From JBEBBU01 sp041158225 (GTDB lineage Bacteria > Pseudomonadota > Gammaproteobacteria > Methylococcales > Methylococcaceae), in NCBI GenBank assembly GCA_041158225.1, contig JBEBBU010000080.1, positions 1 through 17,145 of the forward strand: 17,145 nt of DNA, read 5' to 3'. This document shows positions 7,837 to 15,474 of this stretch, in pieces; within the stretch, counting starts at the first letter, position 1, and the number at the start of each line of letters is the position of its first letter. The notes beneath the pieces were generated by a model, which searched no databases, was not told the origin of the DNA, and saw only the letters and a program-made list of their open reading frames with translations. Both the position numbers and the translations under genes were made by a program.

Positions 7837-8391
7837 TTAGCGTTTGACAGGTTCAAGGATCGCATCCAGATGCTGCTGGTCGCAGAACTCCAGAAACTCG
7901 TCCCTCAGGCTGATGGTGCGTGAACCTGGAGGAATGCGTACCACCAGATGGGCCAGAAATACAGGATTGCCACCATAGGGTGCATGGCAGCGGCTGCAGT
8001 TCATGTCGATGATCTTGATCTGCCGCAGCGTGAAAAAGTCGACCAGTTCATGGGCATGGGTGAGATCATCGCTGGCGACAATATCCACACTGTAGGGCAC
8101 GCCAGCCTTCGGGTCGCTTTCTTCTTCTTCGGCAGGCAGTTGTGGTGCGGCATCCTCCACGCGCTGCATGTGCAGTTTCAGGTCATCCTTGCGGGCAAGT
8201 GTGTCCATGGCGCTTTCGAGGCGGGCCACATGATTCCAGTTGCCCTCCACCAGTATGATGCCGGCAAAGTCCAGGCCCATTTCCAGCATACGCGTTTCGA
8301 CCACGGTACACTGGCTGTCCCGTATGACCTGGGTAAGGTCGGCAATACGATCCATGCGGTCGCTTCCCAGAAGGGTCATGATGAGTTGCAT
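7837..8391 (-). CDS. gcvR: GcvR-like ACT-domain regulator
   Basis: This 184-residue protein has two ACT-type domains (about residues 1-78 and 98-182) joined by an acidic linker (EEEESD, residues 88-93). GcvR in E. coli binds GcvA and represses the glycine cleavage operon when glycine is low. The N-terminal LLGSDRMDRIADLTQVI and the GNWNHVARLES segment match the GcvR family, and the second domain keeps APYGGNPVFLAHLVVRIP, the counterpart of the APYTGTPMF string of Pseudomonas homologues. Just before it is CSRCH (Cys132, Cys135, His136), unusual for an ACT protein. No gcvA is visible in the window, so the target is unknown and the symbol is by homology. It is the first gene of the minus-strand unit and is transcribed away from dapA. 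Confidence 0.87.
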   Translation of the reverse strand: MQLIMTLLGSDRMDRIADLTQVIRDSQCTVVETRMLEMGLDFAGIILVEGNWNHVARLESAMDTLARKDDLKLHMQRVEDAAPQLPAEEEESDPKAGVPYSVDIVASDDLTHAHELVDFFTLRQIKIIDMNCSRCHAPYGGNPVFLAHLVVRIPPGSRTISLRDEFLEFCDQQHLDAILEPVKR

Positions 8392-8427
8392 AAAGCACCG
8401 TCTCTGCTTGTCTGTTCAATGCCTGTC

Positions 8428-8456
8428 ATCTTAGCCGGAATCGCGGCGGTTGTCAG
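8428..8456 (-). promoter_or_regulatory. Sigma70-like promoter for the gcvR-bcp-moeA unit
   Basis: On the minus strand CTGACA (-35, top-strand 8451-8456, five of six consensus bases) and TAAGAT (-10, top-strand 8428-8433) are separated by 17 bases. The predicted transcription start is some 25-30 bases upstream of the gcvR ATG. The -35 box overlaps the dapA -35 on the other strand. Confidence 0.6.
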
Positions 8457-8479
8457 TCTGGGTAAGGACAGGCTAACAT
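8450..8479 (+). promoter_or_regulatory. Sigma70-like promoter for dapA-bamC-purL
   Basis: TTGTCA (8450-8455, five of six consensus bases) and TAACAT (8474-8479, four of six) are separated by 18 bases and lie about 34 bases upstream of the dapA ATG. This is the only good promoter seen before dapA. Because its -35 shares bases with the gcvR -35, the two promoters may compete for polymerase. Confidence 0.5.
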
Positions 8480-8512
8480 TCCACCTTTAGGATGGCTGGA
8501 CTGGAATAGCGC

Positions 8513-9394
8513 ATGATCCGTGGCAGTATGGTGGCAATGGTTACCCCTATGCAGGAAGGGGGTGAAATTGATGTGGCAGCACTGGAAAGACTGATTGATT
8601 ATCATCTGGCAGAGGGCAGTGATGCCATCGTTGCGGTAGGTACGACCGGTGAGTCGGCCACGCTGGACGAAAACGAGCACTGTGATGTCATCCGCATGGT
8701 GGTGGAAAGAGTGGCTGGGCGTATCCCGGTGATTGCAGGTACCGGTGCCAACTGTACCCGCGAGGCCATCAATCTGACCCGGCGCGCGCTTGAGGCGGGG
8801 GCTGATGCCTGCCTGCTGGTGACGCCCTATTACAACAAGCCTACCCAGGAGGGGCTGTTCCAGCACTATACTGCCGTGGCTGATGCTGTCGATATTCCGC
8901 AGATCCTCTATAACGTGCCAGGCCGGACTGCCTGCGACCTGTTGCCGGAAACCGTGATCCGCCTCTCTGCGCATCCGCGCATCGCGGGTATCAAGGAAGC
9001 CACCGGGGATCTGGCCAGACTGGAGGCTATCCAGGCTGGCTGTCCGGATGATTTCATGCTGCTGTCCGGCGATGATGCCACGGCGGGCGAGTTCTGCCTC
9101 CGCGGCGGTCACGGCGTTATCTCGGTGACGGCCAACGTCGCGCCTGCCCTGATGCACGCGCTCTGTGAGGCTGCCATGGCCGGCAACCGTGAAGCTACAG
9201 CTGCCATTGACGCACAGCTGGCGGCCTTGCACCGTGACCTGTTTATTGAATCCAATCCCATCCCGGTCAAGTGGGCGCTGGCTGAAATGGGGCTGATCGG
9301 CCGGGGTATCCGTCTGCCGCTGACCTGGCTCTCCTCCCGCTACGAGGCGACAGTCAGAGCGGCGCTGGTGCGTGCAGGAAGCCTTTCCGCATGA
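8513..9394 (+). CDS. dapA: 4-hydroxy-tetrahydrodipicolinate synthase
   Basis: DapA condenses pyruvate with aspartate semialdehyde, the first committed step to diaminopimelate and lysine, in the cytoplasm. The 293-residue protein shows the full (beta/alpha)8 aldolase signature: GTTGESATLD near residue 42, YYNKPTQEG, YNVPGRT with the catalytic Tyr133, Arg138, and GIKEATGDL with the Schiff-base Lys161. These are the same positions as in E. coli DapA, which confirms the start at 8513 even though the ribosome site (GGA, 7 bases upstream) is weak. The stop overlaps the bamC ATG as ATGA, and dapA-bamC is a conserved pair in gammaproteobacteria, linking peptidoglycan precursor supply to outer-membrane assembly. 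Confidence 0.98.
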   Translation: MIRGSMVAMVTPMQEGGEIDVAALERLIDYHLAEGSDAIVAVGTTGESATLDENEHCDVIRMVVERVAGRIPVIAGTGANCTREAINLTRRALEAGADACLLVTPYYNKPTQEGLFQHYTAVADAVDIPQILYNVPGRTACDLLPETVIRLSAHPRIAGIKEATGDLARLEAIQAGCPDDFMLLSGDDATAGEFCLRGGHGVISVTANVAPALMHALCEAAMAGNREATAAIDAQLAALHRDLFIESNPIPVKWALAEMGLIGRGIRLPLTWLSSRYEATVRAALVRAGSLSA

Positions 9395-10158
9395 AGGTAC
9401 CAGCGCGCTGGGCGCGTGGCGCAGTCAGCATGGCGGTTCTGGTCTCGGCAGGTCTGAGCGGCTGCAGCATGATTGCCAGCTGGTTTCCTGACAAGCAGAA
9501 ACAGTACCGTTATCACAGTGAAACGCCGCCGCTGGAGGTGCCGCCTGATCTGACCTCATCGGAAATCCAGGGGGCGGTAACCTCCACAGGAAGAGCGACA
9601 GGCATACAGTTCGATGAGTCCCGTGCTGCTGGTGGTTATGCGGATGAAACCGCCGACAGTGGTGTCAATGCCCGCCAGTCGGTACGCAGTGGCTATGGCA
9701 GAAGGGCTGAAAACAGCGTGCAGCCTGGTTCGGAAGAAGCTACATTCAGCCAGTCCAGAAGCACGCTGGCTCAGAGTGTCAGCGATGTGCCGCTGATTGA
9801 GATCGAGGCCAGCTACGAGGAGGCCTGGGGCGCGCTGGCAAGGGCACTGGGACGCATGAAGGTCGAGGTGATTGACCAGAATGAATCGGATGGCGTTTTC
9901 CATGTGTTTTACACGCCCCAGCAGGCGGTGGCTGCCCGGGAAAAGGAAGAAGAGCAGGGGTTCCTGCAGAGTCTTTTTTCCAGGGGAAACCGGGGCGAAC
10001 GGCCTGAAAATGAATACCGTGTCCGCCTGGAGCGTCTGAGTGAAAATATCGTCCAGACCTTTATCACCGATCAGGCAGGCAATCCTGTGGCGGATGGACC
10101 CGGACTGGATCTGCTGCACGCGCTCAATGAACAGTTGCAGGCGCCCCAGAAACACTAA
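9391..10158 (+). CDS. bamC: Outer membrane protein assembly factor BamC (single-domain form)
   Basis: This 255-residue lipoprotein has lipobox LSGC (Cys25) followed by Ser, consistent with outer-membrane sorting. Residues about 35-60 (YRYHSETPPLEVPPDL) match the extended BamD-binding segment, the best conserved part of BamC. Residues about 60-132 are polar and low in predicted structure. Residues about 133-250 (VPLIEIEASYEEAWGALARAL, then VFHVFYTP, YRVRLERL, and TFITDQAGNPV) fit one helix-grip domain, best aligned with the C-terminal domain of E. coli BamC. E. coli BamC is about 344 residues with two such domains, so the N-terminal helix-grip domain appears missing. The ATGA overlap with dapA indicates coupled translation; purL follows after 24 bases. 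BamC is an accessory, non-essential BAM subunit in E. coli. Confidence 0.86.
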   Translation: MKVPARWARGAVSMAVLVSAGLSGCSMIASWFPDKQKQYRYHSETPPLEVPPDLTSSEIQGAVTSTGRATGIQFDESRAAGGYADETADSGVNARQSVRSGYGRRAENSVQPGSEEATFSQSRSTLAQSVSDVPLIEIEASYEEAWGALARALGRMKVEVIDQNESDGVFHVFYTPQQAVAAREKEEEQGFLQSLFSRGNRGERPENEYRVRLERLSENIVQTFITDQAGNPVADGPGLDLLHALNEQLQAPQKH

Positions 10159-10182
10159 CCGTATTTTCAGCAAGACACAATC

Positions 10183-13100
10183 ATGACTCATTTGCAGCTA
10201 CTGGATGGCCCAGCCATCCTGTCTTCGTTCCGTCAGCAGCGGCTGATGGAGGTGCTTGCCCAGAAACTTCCTGGCGCAAGTCTGACCCATCTGGCCTCAC
10301 GCTATGTGCATGCCATTGAGTGGGAGGCGCAGCCTTCTGACGCCGTTGTGGCTGATGCCATGAGTGTTCTGGATTATGGCGAAACTGCGCCCGCCGTTGA
10401 TGCCAGTACATCCCCGCGCGTTCTGCTGGTAGCGCCCCGTCTGGGAACCCTGACGCCATGGTCCAGCAAAGCTACCGAAATACTCAGGCGCTGCATCGGC
10501 AATGCTGTCCGCAGGGTCGAGCGTCTGCAGCGCTATGACATCAGCGTCAGTCCTGAACTGGATACGCATCAGTGGGAGCTGCTGGCATCCCTGTTTTATG
10601 ACCGTATGACGCAGTGCATCCTTGCGCCTGATATGGTGGGGCAGGTGTTTGCGCATACAGCGCCTGCTCCCCTGCAGCGGGTGGATTGCCTGCAGGGTGG
10701 CATGGCGTCACTGGCTGCTGCCAACCAGTCGCTGGGTCTGGCGCTGTCTGAAGATGAACTGCAATATCTGCTGGCCAGTTATCAGGCGCTGGGGCGTAAT
10801 CCCAGCGATGTCGAGCTGATGATGTTTGCCCAGGCCAATTCCGAACACTGCCGTCACAAGATCTTTAATGCCAGCTGGACGCTGGATGGCGAAGACCAGT
10901 CGCTCAGCCTGTTTGCCATGATCAGGAACACCCACGCCCTGCATCCTGAAGGCACGCTGACAGCCTATAGCGATAATGCAGCCGTCATGCAGGGGCATGC
11001 GACCGATCTGTGGCTGCGTGATGGTGCTAGTGGGCGCTATCACTATGTGCGTGATGATGCGCATATTCTCATGAAGGTAGAGACGCATAACCACCCAACA
11101 GCCATTTCGCCATTTCCAGGCGCCGCCACCGGTTCTGGTGGGGAAATCCGCGATGAGGCTGCGACCGGTGCAGGTTCCCAGACCAAGGCCGGACTGGCTG
11201 GTTTTTCCGTGTCGCATCTGCGCATACCTGGTTTTGCCCAGCCCTGGGAGCAGCAGAATCCTGGAAAACCTGACCGTATCGCATCGCCACTCCAGATCAT
11301 GCTGGAGGGACCGCTCGGATCGGCAGCCTTCAACAATGAGTTTGGCCGTCCCAATCTTGCAGGTTATTTCCGTACCTTCGAGGCGGCGGGCGAGAACGGG
11401 CACAGTTATGGTTATCACAAGCCCATCATGCTGGCAGGTGGCATGGGCAGCATACGCCACAGCCACCTGCGCAAACAGGATATTGCGCCGGGCTCCCTGA
11501 TTGTCGTACTGGGTGGGCCTGCACTGCTGATTGGTCTTGGTGGCGGTGCTGCCTCGTCGGTGACATCAGGCAGCAGTTCCGAGTCTCTGGATTTTGCCTC
11601 GGTACAGCGCGAAAATCCGGAAATGCAGCGCCGCTGTCAGGAAGTACTCAATGCCTGTACCGCCATGGGCGAGCGCAATCCCATACTGGCCATCCATGAT
11701 GTCGGGGCGGGGGGGCTTTCCAATGCCGTTCCCGAGATCATTCATGATGCCGGGCGTGGCGGGCATTTTGATATCCGCGCCATCAACAGTGATGAACCGG
11801 GTATGTCACCGATGCAGATCTGGTGCAACGAAGCCCAGGAGCGCTATGTACTGGCACTGGCACCGGATTCCAGAGCGCTTTTTGAAGCCCTGTGCGCACG
11901 TGAACGCTGTCCCTATGCCATTATTGGGGAAGCAACGGCGCAGGAACATCTCAGGCTGAGCGATGCCCTGCTTGGCGACAGTCCTGTCGATGTGCCCATG
12001 AGTCTGCTATTTGGCAAGCCGCCCAGAATGCATCGCCAGGCCGACAGTGACGGACCTTCGGTGGCTACGCTGGCACTGGGTACTGCCGATCTGTCTGAAG
12101 TCATCGGGCGGGTGCTGCGTTTTCCCTCGGTGGCAGACAAGAGTTTCCTGATCCATATTGGTGACCGTTCCGTAGGCGGTCTGGTGGTGCGTGACCAGAT
12201 GGTAGGGCCATGGCAGATACCGGTGGCTGATGTCGCTGTCACGGCTTCCGGATTCAGGGCCAGTACCGGTGAAGCCATGGCGCTGGGCGAACGGACACCG
12301 CTGGCCATGCTGGATGCACCGGCCTCTGGCAGGATGGCTGTGGGTGAGGCGCTGACCAATATTGCGGCGGCGGCGATTGGTGCTATCGGCAACGTCAAGC
12401 TCTCTGCCAACTGGATGGCCGCTGCCGGTGCACAGGGCGAGGATGCACGACTTTATGCGACGGTCAGGGCGGTGGGCATGGAGCTCTGTCCTGCGCTTGG
12501 GGTCTCCATTCCAGTGGGCAAGGACTCACTATCCATGCGCACTGTCTGGCAGGATGATGATGGGGTGCACAGCAATACGTCACCACTTTCGCTCATCGTC
12601 TCGGCATTCGCGCCCGTCAATACCATCCATCGTGTACTGACCCCTGAACTGGTGCTGACGGAAGGGCCGACACAGCTTCTGCTGCTTGATCTGGGCTGTG
12701 GCCGCCAGCGTCTGGGTGCTTCGGTTCTGGCGCAGGTGTATGGACAGTTGGGTACAGTCGTGCCTGATCTCGACGATCCAGCCCTCTTTGTACGGTTCTT
12801 TGACTGGATACAGCAGCGGTCTGCCGAAGGCAGGCTGCTGGCCTATCATGACCGCTCTGACGGTGGTGTGCTGACGACGCTGCTGGAGATGGCATTTGCG
12901 GCGCGTTGTGGCCTGCGTCTGGAGGTAGACTGTTTCCGTCATGATCTGCTGGCGGGTCTCTTCAACGAAGAACTCGGGGCAGTGGTTCAGATACGCGCCT
13001 CGGAGCGTGCCTGGATTGAGCAGTCGCTGCACGCTGCCGGGCTTGATGCATGTGCCGTATGGCTGGGCGAAGTGGTCAGTGGCAGTGCCATCGAGCTTTT

Positions 13101-14082
13101 CCAGGATGGTCAGTGCATTCATGCTGCAGAGCGTGCTGAGCTGCAGTCCCAGTGGAGCGAGACCAGTTACCGCATGCAGGCCTTGCGGGATAACCCTGAC
13201 TGCGCACTTGAAGCTTTCCAGTCTATCCGGGATGAGGGTGACCCTGGACTGCATGTCCAGCTTCCGTTTGATCCTGATGTCATGCCCGTCGTGGCGCCCG
13301 GCCTGATGCTGCATCGCCCCAGAATGGCGATCCTGCGTGAGCAGGGAGTGAATGGGCATCTGGAAATGGCAGCGGCCTTTGATGCTGCCGGATTTGAATG
13401 TATTGATGTGCATATGAGTGATCTGGCGGCAGGCCGGCACCATCTGGCTGATTTCAAGGGGCTCGTGGCCTGTGGTGGATTCTCCTATGGGGATGTATTG
13501 GGTGCGGGTGGCGGCTGGGCCAAATCCATTCTGCATTCTGCGCAGTTACGCGATGAGTTCAGTGAGTTTTTCCAGCGCAGCGACAGTTTCGGGCTGGGGG
13601 TCTGCAACGGCTGCCAGATGATGTCCCAGTTGCGTGATATGGTGCCAGGAGCTGCCGCCTGGCCTGATTTTGCGCGTAACCGCTCGGAGCAGTTTGAGGC
13701 ACGCGTGGTCATGGTGGAAGTCACGTCCTCGGCCTCGATATTTTTCCATGACATGGCGGGTGCGCGTATGCCGGTGGTCATCGCACACGGCGAAGGTCGT
13801 GCCCGCATGACATCTGGACATGATGAAACTGCAGCAGGCAGACTGCTGGCGCTGCGCTATGTCGATCATCATGGCAATCCGGCTGTGCGCTTCCCCATGA
13901 ATCCCAACGGATCGCCAGGTGGCATGACTGGTTTTACCAGCGAGGATGGACGTTTTACCATCATGATGCCTCATCCCGAACGTTGTTTCAGGCGGGTCAG
14001 CAATTCATGGTCAGGGGTTTCCAGTGGTGAATATGGTCCGTGGATGAAGATGTTTGCCAATGCCAGAACATGGGTGGGCTAG
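10183..14082 (+). CDS. purL: Phosphoribosylformylglycinamidine synthase (FGAM synthase, single chain)
   Basis: This 1299-residue enzyme (E. coli PurL 1295) converts FGAR, ATP and glutamine to FGAM in purine synthesis. It has an N-terminal PurS-like domain (about 1-150), a linker with FAQANSEHCRHKIFNASW, and a first AIR synthase-like half with METHNHPTAISPFPGAATGS and FNNEFGRP. A second half has DRSVGGLVVRDQMVGPWQ and HDRSDGG. A C-terminal class I glutamine amidotransferase domain (about 1040-1299) carries nucleophile Cys1141 in GVCNGCQMM and His1264/Glu1266 in MPHPERCF. All catalytic residues are intact. Gly1110 sits in GAGGGWAKS where E. coli has Glu; the effect is unknown. The ribosome site is weak (AAGACA). 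It lies 24 bases after bamC, probably reading from the dapA promoter. The last part is followed by the tpiA promoter. Confidence 0.98.
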   Translation: MTHLQLLDGPAILSSFRQQRLMEVLAQKLPGASLTHLASRYVHAIEWEAQPSDAVVADAMSVLDYGETAPAVDASTSPRVLLVAPRLGTLTPWSSKATEILRRCIGNAVRRVERLQRYDISVSPELDTHQWELLASLFYDRMTQCILAPDMVGQVFAHTAPAPLQRVDCLQGGMASLAAANQSLGLALSEDELQYLLASYQALGRNPSDVELMMFAQANSEHCRHKIFNASWTLDGEDQSLSLFAMIRNTHALHPEGTLTAYSDNAAVMQGHATDLWLRDGASGRYHYVRDDAHILMKVETHNHPTAISPFPGAATGSGGEIRDEAATGAGSQTKAGLAGFSVSHLRIPGFAQPWEQQNPGKPDRIASPLQIMLEGPLGSAAFNNEFGRPNLAGYFRTFEAAGENGHSYGYHKPIMLAGGMGSIRHSHLRKQDIAPGSLIVVLGGPALLIGLGGGAASSVTSGSSSESLDFASVQRENPEMQRRCQEVLNACTAMGERNPILAIHDVGAGGLSNAVPEIIHDAGRGGHFDIRAINSDEPGMSPMQIWCNEAQERYVLALAPDSRALFEALCARERCPYAIIGEATAQEHLRLSDALLGDSPVDVPMSLLFGKPPRMHRQADSDGPSVATLALGTADLSEVIGRVLRFPSVADKSFLIHIGDRSVGGLVVRDQMVGPWQIPVADVAVTASGFRASTGEAMALGERTPLAMLDAPASGRMAVGEALTNIAAAAIGAIGNVKLSANWMAAAGAQGEDARLYATVRAVGMELCPALGVSIPVGKDSLSMRTVWQDDDGVHSNTSPLSLIVSAFAPVNTIHRVLTPELVLTEGPTQLLLLDLGCGRQRLGASVLAQVYGQLGTVVPDLDDPALFVRFFDWIQQRSAEGRLLAYHDRSDGGVLTTLLEMAFAARCGLRLEVDCFRHDLLAGLFNEELGAVVQIRASERAWIEQSLHAAGLDACAVWLGEVVSGSAIELFQDGQCIHAAERAELQSQWSETSYRMQALRDNPDCALEAFQSIRDEGDPGLHVQLPFDPDVMPVVAPGLMLHRPRMAILREQGVNGHLEMAAAFDAAGFECIDVHMSDLAAGRHHLADFKGLVACGGFSYGDVLGAGGGWAKSILHSAQLRDEFSEFFQRSDSFGLGVCNGCQMMSQLRDMVPGAAAWPDFARNRSEQFEARVVMVEVTSSASIFFHDMAGARMPVVIAHGEGRARMTSGHDETAAGRLLALRYVDHHGNPAVRFPMNPNGSPGGMTGFTSEDGRFTIMMPHPERCFRRVSNSWSGVSSGEYGPWMKMFANARTWVG

Positions 14083-14091
14083 GGCATGTGC

Positions 14092-14120
14092 TTGAATGAC
14101 AGCCTGTGATTCCTTATAAT
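14092..14120 (+). promoter_or_regulatory. Sigma70-like promoter for tpiA-secG-tRNA-Leu
   Basis: TTGAAT (14092-14097, four of six consensus bases) and a perfect TATAAT (14115-14120) are separated by 17 bases, 28 bases upstream of the tpiA ATG. The start of transcription is expected near 14127. This is the strongest -10 box seen in the window. Confidence 0.7.
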
Positions 14121-14129
14121 CCTCAGGCT
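14101..14129. repeat. Inverted repeat flanking the tpiA -10 box
   Basis: AGCCTG (14101-14106) and CAGGCT (14124-14129) are perfect inverted copies with 17 bases between them. The TATAAT box lies in the loop. The downstream arm is followed by TTTAT, so a weak purL terminator is a second reading, though a 6-bp stem with a 17-base loop is poor for that. Confidence 0.5.
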
Positions 14130-14148
14130 TTATAGCGGAGCATTGCCG

Positions 14149-14910
14149 ATGCGACGTCCCCTGGTTGTGGGGAACTGGAAGATGCGCGGCAGCAGCCATG
14201 TCATTCATGCGTTGCTGGCTGCCATGCGCCCCGGCGCTGACACGATCAGCGATGTGGATGTGTGTGTCTGTGCGCCTTTCGTTTATCTTGATCAGTGTTC
14301 CAGGCAACTTGCGGGATCCCGCCTGATGCTGGGCGCCCAGAATGTGGGTAACCATGAGCCCGGTGATTATACGGGCGAGGTATCTGCCAGCATGCTGCTG
14401 GAGTTTGGCTGCCGCTACGTGATTGTCGGACATAGCGAGCGCAGGCACCATTACGGCGAGTCGAGCGCTCTGGTGGCCGCTAGGTTTGCAAGTGCCTTGC
14501 GGCACGGCATCATCCCCGTGCTCTGTCTCGGAGAAAGCCTGCGTGAGCGCAAGTCAGGCTCTACCTGCAATGTGGTCAATGAGCAGTTGGATGCCGTGCT
14601 TGACCTGTGTGGCGTAGCCAGTCTGCAGCGTGCCGTCGTGGCCTATGAGCCGGTATGGGCTATTGGCACAGGGCATACGGCCAGTGCGGAACAGGCCCAG
14701 GCGGTGCACGCACACATCAGGCAGCGTATTCGCAGGCTGTCTGCCGAGGTTGCCGACAGCCTGCAGCTTTTATATGGTGGCAGTGTCAAGCCTGACAATG
14801 CCCATGATTTATTTGCCATGCCCGATATTGATGGTGGCCTGGTGGGTGGCGCGTCACTGGACGCTGCCGCATTTCTGGCAGTATGTAATGCGGCCAAGCC
14901 GTTAAGCTGA
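14149..14910 (+). CDS. tpiA: Triose-phosphate isomerase
   Basis: TpiA interconverts dihydroxyacetone phosphate and glyceraldehyde 3-phosphate in the cytoplasm. The 253-residue protein has the standard length and all catalytic residues: Asn9 and Lys11 in VGNWKM, His95 in IVGHSERR, and Glu167 in AYEPVWAIGTG. The phosphate-binding YGGSVKPDN and GLVGGASLD motifs follow. I choose ATG 14149 over the in-frame TTG 14143: GGAG at 14137-14140 is 8 bases from the ATG but only 2 from the TTG. secG follows after 9 bases; tpiA-secG is a conserved pair in gammaproteobacteria. Confidence 0.97.
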   Translation: MRRPLVVGNWKMRGSSHVIHALLAAMRPGADTISDVDVCVCAPFVYLDQCSRQLAGSRLMLGAQNVGNHEPGDYTGEVSASMLLEFGCRYVIVGHSERRHHYGESSALVAARFASALRHGIIPVLCLGESLRERKSGSTCNVVNEQLDAVLDLCGVASLQRAVVAYEPVWAIGTGHTASAEQAQAVHAHIRQRIRRLSAEVADSLQLLYGGSVKPDNAHDLFAMPDIDGGLVGGASLDAAAFLAVCNAAKPLS

Positions 14911-14919
14911 GAGGTTTCC

Positions 14920-15285
14920 ATGGTTCAAGCGTTGAGCGTAATTCATCTTCTGGTTGCCCTGTCCATCATTGGCATGGTGCTGTTGCAGCAGGGTAAGGGG
15001 GCAGATGCAGGCACGGGTCTGGGTGGCGGTGGCGGCTCAGGATCGCTTTTTGGTGCCCGTGGTGCGGCATCATTTCTGTCGCGTACAACCGCCATACTTG
15101 CTGTTGTGTTTTTTTCTACCAGTCTGGTTCTTGCCTATTTGAGCGGGAAGACGGATAATAAGCCTGTAGACATCATGGATACGCCGGCGGCAACCACGCC
15201 AGCCGATATGCCTTCAGTCAAGACTGGCAAACCTGCTGCGGCAAGTGATATGCCAGGCACCTCTGATGTACCAGCGGCTCACTGA
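14920..15285 (+). CDS. secG: Protein-export membrane protein SecG
   Basis: SecG is the small accessory subunit of the SecYEG translocon in the inner membrane. The 121-residue protein has the SecG two-helix plan: helix 1 (about residues 4-22, including IGMVLLQQGKGAD), the conserved Gly-rich cytoplasmic loop with GSLFGARGAASFLSRTTA, and helix 2 (about 46-66). A hydrophilic Ala/Pro/Thr-rich tail follows. GAGAGG just upstream supports the ATG. It is 9 bases from tpiA and 20 bases from tRNA-Leu, so the tRNA is probably processed from the same transcript. Confidence 0.96.
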   Translation: MVQALSVIHLLVALSIIGMVLLQQGKGADAGTGLGGGGGSGSLFGARGAASFLSRTTAILAVVFFSTSLVLAYLSGKTDNKPVDIMDTPAATTPADMPSVKTGKPAAASDMPGTSDVPAAH

Positions 15286-15305
15286 GTCGCTGAATCTCTC
15301 TGAAC

Positions 15306-15390
15306 GCCGATGTGGTGAAATTGGTAGACACGCCATCTTGAGGGGGTGGTGACGCAAGTCGTGTCGGTTCAAATCCGACCATCGGCACCA
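15306..15390 (+). tRNA. tRNA-Leu (anticodon GAG)
   Basis: The 85-base sequence folds as a class II tRNA. The acceptor arms GCCGATG and CATCGGC pair fully, a discriminator A and an encoded CCA end follow, and the D-arm carries the leucine-type TGGTAGACAC. The anticodon stem CCATC/GGTGG encloses loop TTGAGGG with GAG at 15340-15342. A variable arm (GACGCAAGTC) is present, and the T-arm has GGTTCAAATCC. It reads CUC/CUU codons. The secG-tRNA-Leu(GAG) order is common in gammaproteobacteria; no rimP or second tRNA follows here. Confidence 0.97.
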
Positions 15391-15396
15391 GTTTTT

Positions 15397-15414
15397 AGTT
15401 GTATCTGGACAACT
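15397..15414. repeat. Inverted repeat just after tRNA-Leu
   Basis: AGTTGT (15397-15402) and ACAACT (15409-15414) are perfect inverted copies around a 6-base loop. A T-run lies before it rather than after it, so it does not read as an intrinsic terminator on the plus strand. It sits at the upstream edge of the putative promoter of the following lipoprotein gene. Confidence 0.5.
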
Positions 15415-15440
15415 GCAAGCAGTCACAGATGTGTTATTCT
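15413..15440 (+). promoter_or_regulatory. Putative promoter (extended -10) for the small lipoprotein gene
   Basis: TGTTATTCT provides an extended -10 (TATTCT at 15435-15440). The matching -35, CTGCAA at 15413-15418, is poor, with a 16-base spacer. Read-through from tpiA-secG-tRNA is an alternative source of transcription. Confidence 0.35.
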
Positions 15441-15457
15441 GAGCATCATGGAATAAC
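15433..15457. repeat. Inverted repeat over the predicted start of transcription
   Basis: GTTATTC (15433-15439) and GAATAAC (15451-15457) are perfect 7-base inverted copies with 11 bases between. They cover the putative -10 box and the expected transcription start, as an operator would. Whether any protein binds here is unknown. Confidence 0.45.
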
Positions 15458-15474
15458 TCTATGGTGACTCGATA

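Noticed and set aside
12580..13536. Long open frame on the minus strand (318 codons) inside purL
   Set aside because: It is fully antisense to purL, whose motifs run uninterrupted through this region, and its translation shows no domain or plausible ribosome site.
14143..14148. TTG start two codons upstream for tpiA
   Set aside because: The GGAG ribosome site would be only 2 bases away, while it is 8 bases from ATG 14149, and TpiA proteins normally begin close to the VGNWKM motif.
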